Shown here one piece after another: positions 26,644 through 36,474 of a stretch of 64,000 nucleotides of DNA (position 1 is its first letter; the number at the start of each line of letters is the position of its first letter). Under the pieces are notes generated by a model. That model was given only the letters and a program-made list of their open reading frames with translations, ran no database searches and had not been told where the DNA came from. The translations under genes and the position numbers were made by a program. The stretch spans positions 1-64,000 of the forward strand of contig DALZZF010000004.1 in the NCBI GenBank assembly GCA_031987605.1. Direction: 5' to 3'. This stretch comes from JAFAGO01 sp031987605. Its GTDB lineage: Bacteria > Bacteroidota > Bacteroidia > Flavobacteriales > Weeksellaceae.

Positions 26644-28665
26644 TTATTCCGGTGAAAAAATTACTGTTGCACCACCGCCATTGGCAAGACGCAAAGTAAT
26701 TTCAGTATCTGCGGTTATGGTTTTATGAAGTATATCGTAGGATTCCGGATTTGTTTTGTAATCTGCATCTTTCCCATCCACATAAAAAGTTGCTTTGTAA
26801 GTTCTGTTTTTGTCCAGAAAGTCGGGTTTTAAAACAATAGTCCGAGCCTGACTGTTGGTAATACTGCCCAGATACCAATCATCCGAATTGCGATCTTTAC
26901 GTACAACCGAAACATATTCTCCAATTCTGGAATCAAGATAGCGTGTGTTATCCCATATTTCAGGAACTTTTTTAATGAAATCAAATGCCGGTTTATGTTC
27001 ATAATTTTCCGGGAGATCTGCCGCCATTTGCAGCGGACTATACATTATAAGGTACAACGCGAGCTGATGTGCCAACGTAGTTTGAACTCTCGCATTTGAA
27101 GGCACTTTGTACCCAAAATCAAAAATTCCCGGTGTATAATCAAAAGGGCCTGAAAGCAATCTTGTAAAAGGCATAATCGTAGAATGTTCCGGCGTATTTC
27201 CTCCATCTGCAGACCATGCATTGTACTCCTGCCCTCTTCCGCCTTCCTGCGTTACGAGATTCGGGAAAGTACGCTGCAAACCGGTCCCTTTTACCGGTTC
27301 ATGATTATCAATCATGATCTGATATTTTGCCGCAGTTTCCACCACTTTTCGGTAATGCCGGACTCCATATTGTCCGTCGTGCCATTCTTTTCCGTCCAGA
27401 TATTTATTTACATAGCCTGTTTTTACATTGTGAATGCCCAGTTTCTGGTAAAAACGAAAGGCTTCCTCCATTTGTTTTTCATAATTTTTGGTAGCGCCTG
27501 CCGTTTCATGATGACCGATAAGTTCCACATTTTTTGAACGGGCATATTGTGCCAGTTCCGGCAGATTAAAATCCGGATATGCTTTGGTAAAACTGAATTT
27601 GTCTCCGTTAAAAGACCAATCGCCATCCCAACCGTAATTCCATCCTTCCACCAAAACTCCTCCAATTTGATTTCTGGATGCAAAATCAATATATCTTTTG
27701 GTATTTTCGGTAGTGGCACCGTGTTTCGGTCCTTGTCCCCAGGTAAATGTTTCCAGGTGCATTCCCCACCATATTCCAATATATTTGAGGGGTTTGATCC
27801 ATGAAACATCCTCTAAAGCCAAAGGTTCATTCAGATTGAGCATTACCGTTGAAGTTGCAAGATCACCTGCTGTTTTTCCGGTAATAATCATTCTCCAGGG
27901 AGATACAAAAGGGGTTTTTGTATATACTTTTACACCATCCGACCACGGAACAAGATCACTTTTATAAGTATTTGCTTTGGTTTTCAGTAAAGTCATGGAA
28001 GCAAAATCCGTCAGATTAGCTTCATGAATGGCGATAAACTGTTTCTGTGTGGTTTCAAAAGTTGCAGGCGTATTGATGGTATCTGTTTTTGAAATCGGTG
28101 TTTTGCGGTAATAGCTTTCGTAATAACTGTTTTCCCCATGCACCGGCATCCACCAGACATCATGGTTATCGGTGAACACAAACTCCGTTTTCTCATCAGA
28201 AATTTTAACCTCCGACAAATTTTTCTGTTCCGGAAAAATATAACGGAACCCGATTCCATCGTTGAATGCACGGAAAGCCAGATTCATTTTCCTCCTATTT
28301 CCGGATTTTTCTTCAAGATACACCACCAGTTCATTATAATGCTCCCGAATGGTACTGAATTCTCCCAAAGGTGGAGCCCATGTGTCATCTTTGGTTGCGG
28401 TTTCAGTTTTAATGATTTTAAAATTAGCGGTTAACGGCGGCTGATTCTGAAATTCAAATCCTAAGACAGAAGGCAGAATTACAGGAATCTGATCGTAATT
28501 CAAACTGTATTGTGGTTCTCCTTTTTTATTGAGAGAAAACTCAATTTTATTTTTATGATCCGGAGATTGTATGGTATATTTCTGTGCTGTTACGAATAAT
28601 GGTAACATAAAAACAGCAAAAATTGCGGATAAAGAATATTGGGTACTCATTTTATTGAATCTCAT
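26644..28665 (-). CDS. GH97 inverting alpha-glucosidase (SusB type)
   Basis: A 673-residue exported alpha-glucosidase. The segment KTGYVNK has Gly417 where retaining family members have the nucleophile Asp. Glu387 (HHET), Glu456 (NHEP), Glu474 and Glu480 (EGGRGQE) are spaced 69, 18 and 6 residues apart, the same as the base, calcium-binding and acid Glu residues of SusB, so an inverting alpha-glucosidase is well supported. The N-terminus is a signal peptide ending FVTAQ. The start at 28665 overlaps the GH71-like gene by 14 nt; Met6 (28650) would avoid overlap but loses the basic residues of the signal peptide. It probably converts alpha-glucan oligosaccharides to glucose in the periplasm. Confidence 0.92.
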   Translation of the reverse strand: MRFNKMSTQYSLSAIFAVFMLPLFVTAQKYTIQSPDHKNKIEFSLNKKGEPQYSLNYDQIPVILPSVLGFEFQNQPPLTANFKIIKTETATKDDTWAPPLGEFSTIREHYNELVVYLEEKSGNRRKMNLAFRAFNDGIGFRYIFPEQKNLSEVKISDEKTEFVFTDNHDVWWMPVHGENSYYESYYRKTPISKTDTINTPATFETTQKQFIAIHEANLTDFASMTLLKTKANTYKSDLVPWSDGVKVYTKTPFVSPWRMIITGKTAGDLATSTVMLNLNEPLALEDVSWIKPLKYIGIWWGMHLETFTWGQGPKHGATTENTKRYIDFASRNQIGGVLVEGWNYGWDGDWSFNGDKFSFTKAYPDFNLPELAQYARSKNVELIGHHETAGATKNYEKQMEEAFRFYQKLGIHNVKTGYVNKYLDGKEWHDGQYGVRHYRKVVETAAKYQIMIDNHEPVKGTGLQRTFPNLVTQEGGRGQEYNAWSADGGNTPEHSTIMPFTRLLSGPFDYTPGIFDFGYKVPSNARVQTTLAHQLALYLIMYSPLQMAADLPENYEHKPAFDFIKKVPEIWDNTRYLDSRIGEYVSVVRKDRNSDDWYLGSITNSQARTIVLKPDFLDKNRTYKATFYVDGKDADYKTNPESYDILHKTITADTEITLRLANGGGATVIFSPE

Positions 28666-29896
28666 TTAAAATTGATTTTGCTTTGTCGGGCTGTACTGCT
28701 GCGAAATAAGCTCGGGCGCTATTCAGTTTATCCTGAATTTGCGCGTTTCCTGCATATTTTTTCCGAAGGGTAAACAGTTTTCCGATATCTTCAAATACAT
28801 CACCGGTATTTTGTACGCCGGCAAAATTTTTGAGTTTTTTCACATAAGAATATCCAAATTCTACGGTAGGTTCAATCATGGTTCCTTCTCCGAAATCATT
28901 CCAGGTAATCAACTGTAATTGGTTGAGACCGGAATTTTTGGCCAAAGAAAGTGTTTCGTCCAAAGTTGCGCCATTATTGTGCGGGATTGTCCATCCTAAT
29001 CCTGATCCTTCGCCTCCTTCCGCATAATAGTCTTTAAATCCGGGATAAGCTCCGGCAATTGCTTTCGGAATTTGATTTGCACGGATATTGTAAAAATTTG
29101 CCAGATGCGAATTGTCCTGATACACCCAAGCAAATTCGCCTGAAGCATTGTTTCCGGCAGATCCGGAATCGTACCAAAGGGTATAAAATTCAGGTTTGGT
29201 ATTTAAAAGTGAAAAAGCTTTTGTCCATTCTTCTTCTGTTTTCAGTACAATGGGTCCGAAATTGAGGAGTAAAGGTTTCTCATTATTTTTAATATAATTG
29301 GGATCGGAAAAGTAATGAGTCTGCACATAATTGAAATCGTCCCTTGCAGCTGTAGAAGCGGTAATGGCAAGCCCGGCATTTACAATATCATTCAAAAAAC
29401 GGTCTTCATATACAATAGCGTATTTCATTCCCACTTTTGAAAGCATACTGATGATCTGTTCTGAATTCTGCTTATTTACAGGAAAATCGTTCAGGTTGAA
29501 AGTTCCGTACCAATTGATGAGAATACCGTCCACTCCAGCATATTTCATCAACAGCAGATGATTTTCAATTACATCCTGATCTCCACTGTGGTAGGGACCG
29601 ATTAAAGGATAGTAATAGGATGCGATTTCACGCTGTCCGTTGCTGAGAATTTTATCCGGATTACGGGTATGCATTGTCCAGTGATATCCCCAGCTCCCAT
29701 TATTGCTTTCTTTGGTTTCAAACCAGGGCATATAATGCATATAAAGTTTCATGGAGTTGGTTTTGGTAACATTCTCAGGCGAGGGCAATGTTCCTTCACC
29801 ACCATCCGAACCGCCACCACCCTTATCATCGGAGCGGCAACTCAATATTGCCAATAACAGCAGTACCGAAAATATTTTTATCAGATTGTAATTCAT
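28652..29896 (-). CDS. GH71/GH99-like surface lipoprotein
   Basis: A 414-residue lipoprotein (Cys20 after LAILS, then RSDD and a Gly-rich linker), predicted on the cell surface. The body is a (beta/alpha)8-barrel of the GH71/GH99 type: KLYMHYMPWFE at 50, a YYPLIGPY loop, DGILINWYG, and the active-site strand TWNDFGEGTMIEP with Asp334 and Glu337. GH99 endomannosidases have Glu-x-x-Glu there (NEWHEG); GH71 alpha-1,3-glucanases have WNDYGES, which is closer. It is therefore probably an endo-acting alpha-glucanase, but endo-alpha-mannanase is possible. It follows susD after a 204-nt gap containing a repeat copy and precedes the SusB-type GH97. Confidence 0.75.
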   Translation of the reverse strand: MNYNLIKIFSVLLLLAILSCRSDDKGGGGSDGGEGTLPSPENVTKTNSMKLYMHYMPWFETKESNNGSWGYHWTMHTRNPDKILSNGQREIASYYYPLIGPYHSGDQDVIENHLLLMKYAGVDGILINWYGTFNLNDFPVNKQNSEQIISMLSKVGMKYAIVYEDRFLNDIVNAGLAITASTAARDDFNYVQTHYFSDPNYIKNNEKPLLLNFGPIVLKTEEEWTKAFSLLNTKPEFYTLWYDSGSAGNNASGEFAWVYQDNSHLANFYNIRANQIPKAIAGAYPGFKDYYAEGGEGSGLGWTIPHNNGATLDETLSLAKNSGLNQLQLITWNDFGEGTMIEPTVEFGYSYVKKLKNFAGVQNTGDVFEDIGKLFTLRKKYAGNAQIQDKLNSARAYFAAVQPDKAKSILNEIQ

Positions 29897-30015
29897 TCGA
29901 TTTTTTTAATAATTATCAAAATCCTACTGCCGGGAATAATACCCTATCCATCACCCCGGCAATAGGTCTCAATAAAGAGGTTAAACATGAAAAACTTAAA
30001 TGTGTTCTATTATTA

Positions 30016-30090
30016 GAGCGCGTTTAAAATTTTACTAAAATTTTTACATCGCCCATGAAAATCATCTTTGCTCAATTTAACACAGGCTTA
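30016..30090. repeat. Copy 2 of the ~76-bp intergenic repeat
   Basis: It matches 9474-9550 over its whole length. Its ends form an imperfect inverted repeat: GAGCGCGTTTAAA on the left and the complement of AAGCCTGTGTTAA on the right. It lies between the susD stop and the GH71-like start. Confidence 0.65.
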
Positions 30091-30100
30091 AACCTGATGA

Positions 30101-31600
30101 TTAATAGCCCGGGTTTTGGTTAAGATTATTATTGGTGGCCATTACGGCAGATGGAATTGGAAAAATCCCTCTAAATGCCGGAGTTGCTCCTTTTTCCCAC
30201 CAAGGTTCGAAGAATGTTCCGAAACGGATATTGGTTGTTCTGCGGGTTCCTTCAAACAGGAATTCTCTCTGAAGTTCCTTATTGAGATAGGCCAGATCGA
30301 TCACTGCGGGAGCTTCTGTTCCTGTGCGCATTAATACCTGACTGATGTAAGGACGCGCCAGTTCAGGACTTCCCATTCTCACGTAACATTCTGCCTGCAT
30401 CATCAGGATTTCTGCATAGCGGATTAACACCCAATCATGATCGCGTTCCCAGGTTTCTCCGGCTTTCATTTCATATTTGTGAAAGCGTGCACCTTCGTTC
30501 TGCTTGGCATTGGTGAAATTGGTAATTTCTTCAGTATAACTCAAAGGTTCTCCGCTATCCATCATAATCACACTTCCATTCGCCAGATTAATCTGATCTC
30601 CGATTAACAGTGATTCACGTCTTTTATCGGCAGCATCAAAACCGGAATAAACACCTGGTTGTGCTGAAATTCCGTTTCCACTCCAAGGGTAATCTCCTAT
30701 TGGAGAAACGGTGAATTTGTGATAATAATGGCAGCTCATGGAAGACAGAAAATTACCTGTTGTTCCGTTTTTGGAATCGTATGGAATGGCGAGAATAATT
30801 TCCGGTGAACCTTGATTTGTGGTAATAAAATTATCGAAATAATTCGCCGTGAGGGAATATCCGCTGATATTCTGGCACATCGTAAGACAATCCTGCCATC
30901 TTGATGTTCCCGTATATACTTGTGCATTCAGATACAATCTCGCAAGAAGTGAATACACCACATTCTTTGTAAATTTGGAATATACTACACCGCTGCTGAG
31001 ATTTGGTAAAGCGGTAAGAAACTCACTTTCAACAAAACTGAATACCTGTGCTCTTGATGAATTGCTTGGAAGTGACTGATCTTCAAAATTGGTAACAATC
31101 GGCACATTCCCGAACATATCCAACAGGAAGAGATAATAATAGGCTCGAATGGACTTGAGCTCCGCATAAATCGGTTTTCTTTCTTCTTCGGTAAGTCCGG
31201 ATTTATCAACCTGATATATAATGGAATTTACTTTTGCAATGCCACCATAGGCATATTTCCATGCCGAAAGAATCAGCGGATGATCCGGTGTCCAGGTATG
31301 ACGCTGCAACTGTTGATGTTGCCCGTTATCGTACCAGTCGGTTCCGCGCGTTGGAATGGTGGCTTCATCTGAAGCCTCTTCATTCACGAAATGCACATCA
31401 AATGTGGGATAAGCCTGTGAAATATCATCCTTGAAACCCCGTAATGAGGAATATGCTCCTCCTACAAGAGCCTGAACTTCTGTAGGCGTGGTTCCGAAAT
31501 TATTGTCTGCCACACTGCTGTAGAGTTCTTCGTCCAGATTCGTACACGAATAGGTACATAAAGAACTTAATATTATTGAAGCGATTATTTTAATTTTCAT
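30101..31600 (-). CDS. SusD/RagB-family glycan-binding lipoprotein (second locus)
   Basis: A 499-residue lipoprotein (Cys19 after LCTYS), partner of the SusC just upstream (24-nt gap). Typical SusD motifs are AYYYLFLLDMFGNVPIVTNF (about 140-160), WVLIRYAEILMMQAECYVRMG, FLFEGTRRTTNIRFG near the C-terminus, and the end NNNLNQNPGY. Ligand inferred as alpha-glucan from the neighbouring GH71-like and SusB-type enzymes. Confidence 0.95.
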   Translation of the reverse strand: MKIKIIASIILSSLCTYSCTNLDEELYSSVADNNFGTTPTEVQALVGGAYSSLRGFKDDISQAYPTFDVHFVNEEASDEATIPTRGTDWYDNGQHQQLQRHTWTPDHPLILSAWKYAYGGIAKVNSIIYQVDKSGLTEEERKPIYAELKSIRAYYYLFLLDMFGNVPIVTNFEDQSLPSNSSRAQVFSFVESEFLTALPNLSSGVVYSKFTKNVVYSLLARLYLNAQVYTGTSRWQDCLTMCQNISGYSLTANYFDNFITTNQGSPEIILAIPYDSKNGTTGNFLSSMSCHYYHKFTVSPIGDYPWSGNGISAQPGVYSGFDAADKRRESLLIGDQINLANGSVIMMDSGEPLSYTEEITNFTNAKQNEGARFHKYEMKAGETWERDHDWVLIRYAEILMMQAECYVRMGSPELARPYISQVLMRTGTEAPAVIDLAYLNKELQREFLFEGTRRTTNIRFGTFFEPWWEKGATPAFRGIFPIPSAVMATNNNLNQNPGY

Positions 31601-31624
31601 TTCTCTAAAAATTTTAAAGATTTA

Positions 31625-34567
31625 TTATTTTGAAAGGGTAAGATTCATCCCTACGCTAAAGGTTCTTGGTCTCGGATAGTTATTAAATTTATCAATTCCG
31701 GGCGCACTCAGTCCTGTATTGTCGATTTCAGGATCTATGCCTTTGTATTTTGTCCATACTGCAAGGTTTTGCCCCATTGCATAAATTCTTAGGCTGGTCA
31801 ACATTCCTTTAAGCGGAACAGTATAGCCAAGGGTAACATTCTGTAATCTGAAGAATGAAGCATCTTCAATCCAGTAACTGGAGAATGTTGGCGGCGCATT
31901 GATACCGGAATTAAGGTAATCATCCGGAATATTGTATGCCGGCAAACGATTGTTGGTATAGAGCATCATATTGGTGGCATTCAGCACATCCTGCCCGAAC
32001 ATTCCGTAACCGGAGATGGAAAGATCAATGTTTTTATAATTAAAATTCATTGTTATCCCTACGGTATAATCGGGTTGAACATTTCCGATTTCCTGATCTT
32101 CTTCGCTTAGTTTAAAATTTCCCGTTTCATCAAAACCAAGGAATTTTTTTCCCCAGAAAGTTCCTACCGCATATCCTTCAGCAATGATCTGGGAATACAT
32201 ATTACTCATTCCTGATAGCCCGTGAAGTGAACCGCTGTAAATGATGTCGGTTTCATATATCTGATTGCTCAGTTTTTCAATTTTCTGTTTATTGTGGGCA
32301 AACGTAAGGGTGGTATTCCAAGAGAATTTATTGTTTTTCACGAGATCAGCATTCAGTGTGACTTCTACCCCTTTGTTCCGCATGGTTCCCACATTTGCCA
32401 GCATAGTTCCTACAAGGTACGGCGGTTGCGGAACCTGATAGGTATACAGCAAATCGTCGGTCTTTTTATCGTAGTAATCTACACTTGCGGAGATGCGGTT
32501 GAAGAGGTTAAAATCTACACCAATATTGGTTTGTTTGGTTTCTTCCCATTTCAGGTTCGGATTTGGGTTTTGTATAGGAGCATATGCCTGACTCCAGCTT
32601 CCTGTAGTGGGATCATAATAGGTATCATTGCCAACTCCAAGGATTGAGAGTGATTTATATTCACCAATTCCGTCTTGATTTCCGGTAACTCCGTATCCTG
32701 CACGGATTTTGAAATCACGCAGCCATCCTGAAAGCGGTTGCATAAATTTTTCCTCACTGATTCTCCATGCTGCGGAAACAGAAGGAAATACGCCCCACTT
32801 GTTATCTGCACCAAAACGGCTGGATCCGTCTCTTCTAATAGTTCCGGTTAAAAGATAACGACCTCCGTAATTGTAGTTCAATCTGCCATAGAAGGAAACA
32901 AGATTGGATTTTCCTTTATAAGAATACACATCACCAATTCGATAGTTATATCCTGCACCAAGATTGTTGTATCCGAAGAAATCGGTTACAAATCCGCTTC
33001 TCTGTGCTCCAAAACCTTCATAATCGTTTTGCAGGAAAGAATATCCGGCCATTGCATTAAAAGTATGCTCTCCAAAAGTTTTGGTATAATTGAGATAGGT
33101 TTCTAATTGCGAATTCACATATTCGCTGTAGGTTTTTTGTGCCCATCCTTTTTCTGTAAGCCCTTCCATTACGGCATAAGAAGGTTTGTAATTATTACCG
33201 TTATACAGATTATATTCCATGGAAAGATTGGCCACAGCTTTTAATCCCGGAAGGATATCCGCTTCGGTTTTAAAATAGCCCATCATTCTTCTTCTTTTGC
33301 TGTCGGAAGTTCTGTTATTCATAATTTCCACGGGGTTTTCATACAGCGTTCCTCCTACATAGGAATAGTCTCCGCTTGCAGTGTATACAGGAATGGTAGG
33401 ATTTAAATTAAAAGCCCGTTCAAAAATTCGGTAATCAAGAGGATTCCACTCATCAATATTGGCAAGAACGCCCATATCAAATCTTAGTTTTTTATCAAGG
33501 GCAAACTGATAGGCATTTATATTGGCATTAAGCCTTGTAAGACCTGTTGTTTTGATGATTCCGGGATTGTCAAAATAAATCAGGGAAGCTCTCAGACCAT
33601 TATATTCACTGGCAGACGAAAGTGAAAGTTCATGTTGCTGACTGAAGGAAATCTGCTGTAATTCTTTTTGCCAGTCCGTATTTGCTCCGTAATCTACAGC
33701 TCCTGCAATATTATTTTTTCTCACATAATCCCGCCACTGATTTCCGGAAAGCATATCCAGATTTTTTGCAGCATAAGCCACGGCTACATAATTGTTGTAG
33801 TTAACACTTATTTTTTTCGATCCGCTTTTGGTGGTGATAATGATGACACCGTTTGCCCCTCTGGAACCATAGATTGCAGTAGCAGAAGCATCTTTCAACA
33901 CATCAATACTTTGAATATCGGTAGAAGGAACAATATTAATGTCCACTCCCGGAATGCCGTCTACCACAATCAGCGGATTATTGCTTGCCGTAAGGGAAGT
34001 TCCACCTCTGAGGCGAATGGAGGATCCACTACTCGGATCTCCCGTTCCCTGAACAATAGTAAGCCCTGCAACACGACCTTGTAATGCCTGTTCGGTAGAA
34101 TTAATCACTCCTTTTGCCAGATCTTTTTCACCAATTGAGGAAACAGAACCTGTAAGATCTTTTTTCTTCACCTTACCATATCCTACGGCGATAATGTTTA
34201 CCGCTTCAATATCGGTTACTTTTTCAGTTTCCGTAGTTGCAAATCGGATGTCGACTGCTGCCATATTCGGTGTTACTGTAATTTCCTGAGAATCAAGGTT
34301 TCCGTAATTGAATGTAATCACTTCACCATCAGAAGCTTCAATTCTAAAATGACCATATTGATCACTGACCGCAGATTGATTCTTGTTTTTAATTTCCACA
34401 CCGGAAAGTGCATTTCCCGAAGAATCATAAACCGTTCCTGTTACCGTCTGTTTCTGGGCGTACAATCCCACTGTTATCAGCAAGATTACGAGAAAAAGAA
34501 TACGTTTTCCGAATCTGTTCAGTGGAACGCTGGTATTTTTTAAATGGGTAATATATAATGTTTTCAT
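31625..34567 (-). CDS. SusC/RagA TonB-dependent glycan transporter (second locus)
   Basis: A 980-residue outer-membrane transporter. It has an N-terminal signal anchor region (to about residue 37), a complete carboxypeptidase-like regulatory domain (about 40-110: TVTGTVYDSSGNALSGVEI), the TonB-box region INIIAVGYGKVKKKDLTG, a plug (LKDASATAIYGSRGANGV), and the beta barrel. Unlike the SusC of the mannan locus it keeps the regulatory domain. It lies 7 nt after the putative binding-protein gene. It should import alpha-glucan oligosaccharides. Confidence 0.95.
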   Translation of the reverse strand: MKTLYITHLKNTSVPLNRFGKRILFLVILLITVGLYAQKQTVTGTVYDSSGNALSGVEIKNKNQSAVSDQYGHFRIEASDGEVITFNYGNLDSQEITVTPNMAAVDIRFATTETEKVTDIEAVNIIAVGYGKVKKKDLTGSVSSIGEKDLAKGVINSTEQALQGRVAGLTIVQGTGDPSSGSSIRLRGGTSLTASNNPLIVVDGIPGVDINIVPSTDIQSIDVLKDASATAIYGSRGANGVIIITTKSGSKKISVNYNNYVAVAYAAKNLDMLSGNQWRDYVRKNNIAGAVDYGANTDWQKELQQISFSQQHELSLSSASEYNGLRASLIYFDNPGIIKTTGLTRLNANINAYQFALDKKLRFDMGVLANIDEWNPLDYRIFERAFNLNPTIPVYTASGDYSYVGGTLYENPVEIMNNRTSDSKRRRMMGYFKTEADILPGLKAVANLSMEYNLYNGNNYKPSYAVMEGLTEKGWAQKTYSEYVNSQLETYLNYTKTFGEHTFNAMAGYSFLQNDYEGFGAQRSGFVTDFFGYNNLGAGYNYRIGDVYSYKGKSNLVSFYGRLNYNYGGRYLLTGTIRRDGSSRFGADNKWGVFPSVSAAWRISEEKFMQPLSGWLRDFKIRAGYGVTGNQDGIGEYKSLSILGVGNDTYYDPTTGSWSQAYAPIQNPNPNLKWEETKQTNIGVDFNLFNRISASVDYYDKKTDDLLYTYQVPQPPYLVGTMLANVGTMRNKGVEVTLNADLVKNNKFSWNTTLTFAHNKQKIEKLSNQIYETDIIYSGSLHGLSGMSNMYSQIIAEGYAVGTFWGKKFLGFDETGNFKLSEEDQEIGNVQPDYTVGITMNFNYKNIDLSISGYGMFGQDVLNATNMMLYTNNRLPAYNIPDDYLNSGINAPPTFSSYWIEDASFFRLQNVTLGYTVPLKGMLTSLRIYAMGQNLAVWTKYKGIDPEIDNTGLSAPGIDKFNNYPRPRTFSVGMNLTLSK

Positions 34568-34574
34568 GGGGAAT

Positions 34575-35645
34575 TTAGTCTAATTGTTTAAGAGGAATAT
34601 CCGTATCCGAAATTGTTTTTCCTTTGTTGTCAATCACCAGTATATGAATGGTGTTTACGTTGATGTTCTGCAATTCGGAAACGAGATTAATGAAGCCTTT
34701 GATCTCAGCAGTATTTCCGCTAAACTCACCGGAAAATTGGTGTCCACCTGCAGTAATGGTATAGATCAGTTTATTCACACCGACTTCATTATTGGTTCGG
34801 ATTAATCCGAGGAAATCTTTTTTACTGATTTGCAGCGGGAAAAATTTGAACTCGGGATCTGGTGGGGGAATTACATCACCGGCATAAATAATCTGATCTG
34901 GTGTGGTTCCTGCCCAATTGTCTTTTACAAAAAGAAAAACAATATTTTCCATTACATATCCGTCGGGAGCATCATAGTAAATTTTGGGAATAAGATCCAT
35001 TTTATAGATTCCGTTTCCAAGATTTTTCAGTTTGGTTTTTTCTACAATTTCGGGAAGCCAAGCCTGATATTCCTGTTTTATATCCCAATTATTCAGACCG
35101 CTGTGGAAATGCACGCTTGCAGCATCTTCAAATCCGGGTGCGAGATTGGCATTGAAAAGAATACTTACCCCCTGATCAATTAATGGGGCGGAAGGATAAG
35201 ACTTCACCATTTCACCAGAAGTTGCAAAAGAGGAAAAATCCGTATAAGAAACTTGTATCACACCAGTTTGTTGAGTTCCGGTTTTATCTTTCAGACGCAT
35301 CCAGAAGCCTGCACTTGCACCAATCTGTTCAGGAGTCATATTGAAATATTGCGTTGGCGTTAAGGTAAAACTCCACACCATATTTCCTTCATAATGCAGT
35401 TTTGCAAATTCAGATGAATTTCCCCAGTTTCCGGCATCAGGTTCGGAAGGCGACCATATCCAGAGATAAATATCCTGACCTTCGCTGAAGGCTGTTGTTG
35501 AGAGATCAAAGTACCAGGTTACCTGTTCATTGTATTTGTAAACCACAGGATAAGACCATATTTTGGCCGGATCTCCCATTTCCTGTTGTGCGTTTAATCC
35601 CAGTGGAAACAGCAGGAAAAGAAATAAATATTTTATAGTTTTCAT
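34575..35645 (-). CDS. Secreted putative glycan-binding protein, two modules
   Basis: A 356-residue exported protein with a cleavable signal peptide (LGLNAQ, about 19 residues), not a lipoprotein. I see no catalytic motif. Two related beta-rich, Trp/Tyr-rich modules (about 30-145 and 150-265) share a layout of a long strand, a W/H-rich turn (LWIWSPSEPDAGNW; VHFHSGLNNWD), a GxxxWxxxLTP-like strand and an aromatic-FxF strand; a third smaller beta domain follows. This resembles starch-binding modules of SusE/F-type or DUF4961-type proteins. Its place directly before susC supports a glycan-binding role; the family name is uncertain. Confidence 0.65.
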   Translation of the reverse strand: MKTIKYLFLFLLFPLGLNAQQEMGDPAKIWSYPVVYKYNEQVTWYFDLSTTAFSEGQDIYLWIWSPSEPDAGNWGNSSEFAKLHYEGNMVWSFTLTPTQYFNMTPEQIGASAGFWMRLKDKTGTQQTGVIQVSYTDFSSFATSGEMVKSYPSAPLIDQGVSILFNANLAPGFEDAASVHFHSGLNNWDIKQEYQAWLPEIVEKTKLKNLGNGIYKMDLIPKIYYDAPDGYVMENIVFLFVKDNWAGTTPDQIIYAGDVIPPPDPEFKFFPLQISKKDFLGLIRTNNEVGVNKLIYTITAGGHQFSGEFSGNTAEIKGFINLVSELQNINVNTIHILVIDNKGKTISDTDIPLKQLD

Positions 35646-35647
35646 GA

Positions 35648-36166
35648 TTAGTCAATAGCTTTTAGTTTGAAATTATACGAAATAATAGGCGCTCCGCCGG
35701 AAACTCTTACCAGTTGCAGTTCCATTTCGTTGCTACTGCCAGGTACAGAAACCACTTTCAATTCACCGGTTTTTACTGTTTTCTGGGCATCCTGATAAAG
35801 AAAAATTGAAGTTCCCATACTATTGGTTTGCTGAAAATCATTGCTGAGCTTCCAATAACCTGTAGCCGGAAAAAGCGGAGGAACATCACCGTTCACCTTG
35901 TAATTGGTAGGATTAAAACCGGAATCTGCATTCAGATCCAATACAAAATCCGCATAATTGAAATATCCGCCAATATTCTGCTTGGAAGGGCTGATATTGG
36001 TGGCAACGGCAAGTTCATCCGTCATTGTCAGTCCCGTAAGCGACCAACGCCCTGCTATACTTTCATAGAGAGTAATGGGCTGGGTAAACTCGCCGTCATC
36101 CGGATTGTAACAACTTGCGGTGATGCACAGAAGCATCAGCGAGTAAAAAAAATGCTTTAGTTTCAT
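35648..36166 (-). CDS. DUF5004-like small lipoprotein
   Basis: A 172-residue lipoprotein (Cys19 after CITAS, then YNPDDGE, which suggests surface display). After a short linker it has a lipocalin-like beta pattern beginning IAGRWSLTGLTM and TGYWKLSNDF, as in DUF5004 proteins common in sugar-utilisation loci. No catalytic residues are recognised. It is the first gene of the second locus, 2 nt before the next gene, so it is cotranscribed with it. Function unknown; glycan binding is plausible. Confidence 0.6.
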   Translation of the reverse strand: MKLKHFFYSLMLLCITASCYNPDDGEFTQPITLYESIAGRWSLTGLTMTDELAVATNISPSKQNIGGYFNYADFVLDLNADSGFNPTNYKVNGDVPPLFPATGYWKLSNDFQQTNSMGTSIFLYQDAQKTVKTGELKVVSVPGSSNEMELQLVRVSGGAPIISYNFKLKAID

Positions 36167-36474
36167 AAGAGGGTTTTTTGTTTAAAAAGATTTGTAAATC
36201 ATTAATGAGGAACAAGGCTAATCTATTAATTCATCATTGCGAAAAAAAAAATCTATGAAAAATCAAGATTATATTCGGCTTGATTAAAGATTAAATAATT
36301 GAAAATCATTAATTTAAAAATAATACTGAAATGTAAAAATCAAAACAAAATCGAAAGAAAACCGACTTTGATTTGCTCCGGGATATACTGAATATTAAAC
36401 TTTTTTGATTACATTTAACAAAAAATTAACATTGACTCTTCAAATCAGTTGTTATATCAAAGCAAAAAACCACC
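36167..36474. other. Divergent control region of the second locus
   Basis: The 308 nt between the DUF5004-like gene and the SusR-like gene are very AT-rich. Only imperfect -7 boxes are visible (TAGCCTTG on minus at 36213-36220; TACATTTA on plus at 36410-36417), with no matching -33 element. The SusR-like protein probably binds here, but I cannot define its site. Confidence 0.4.
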
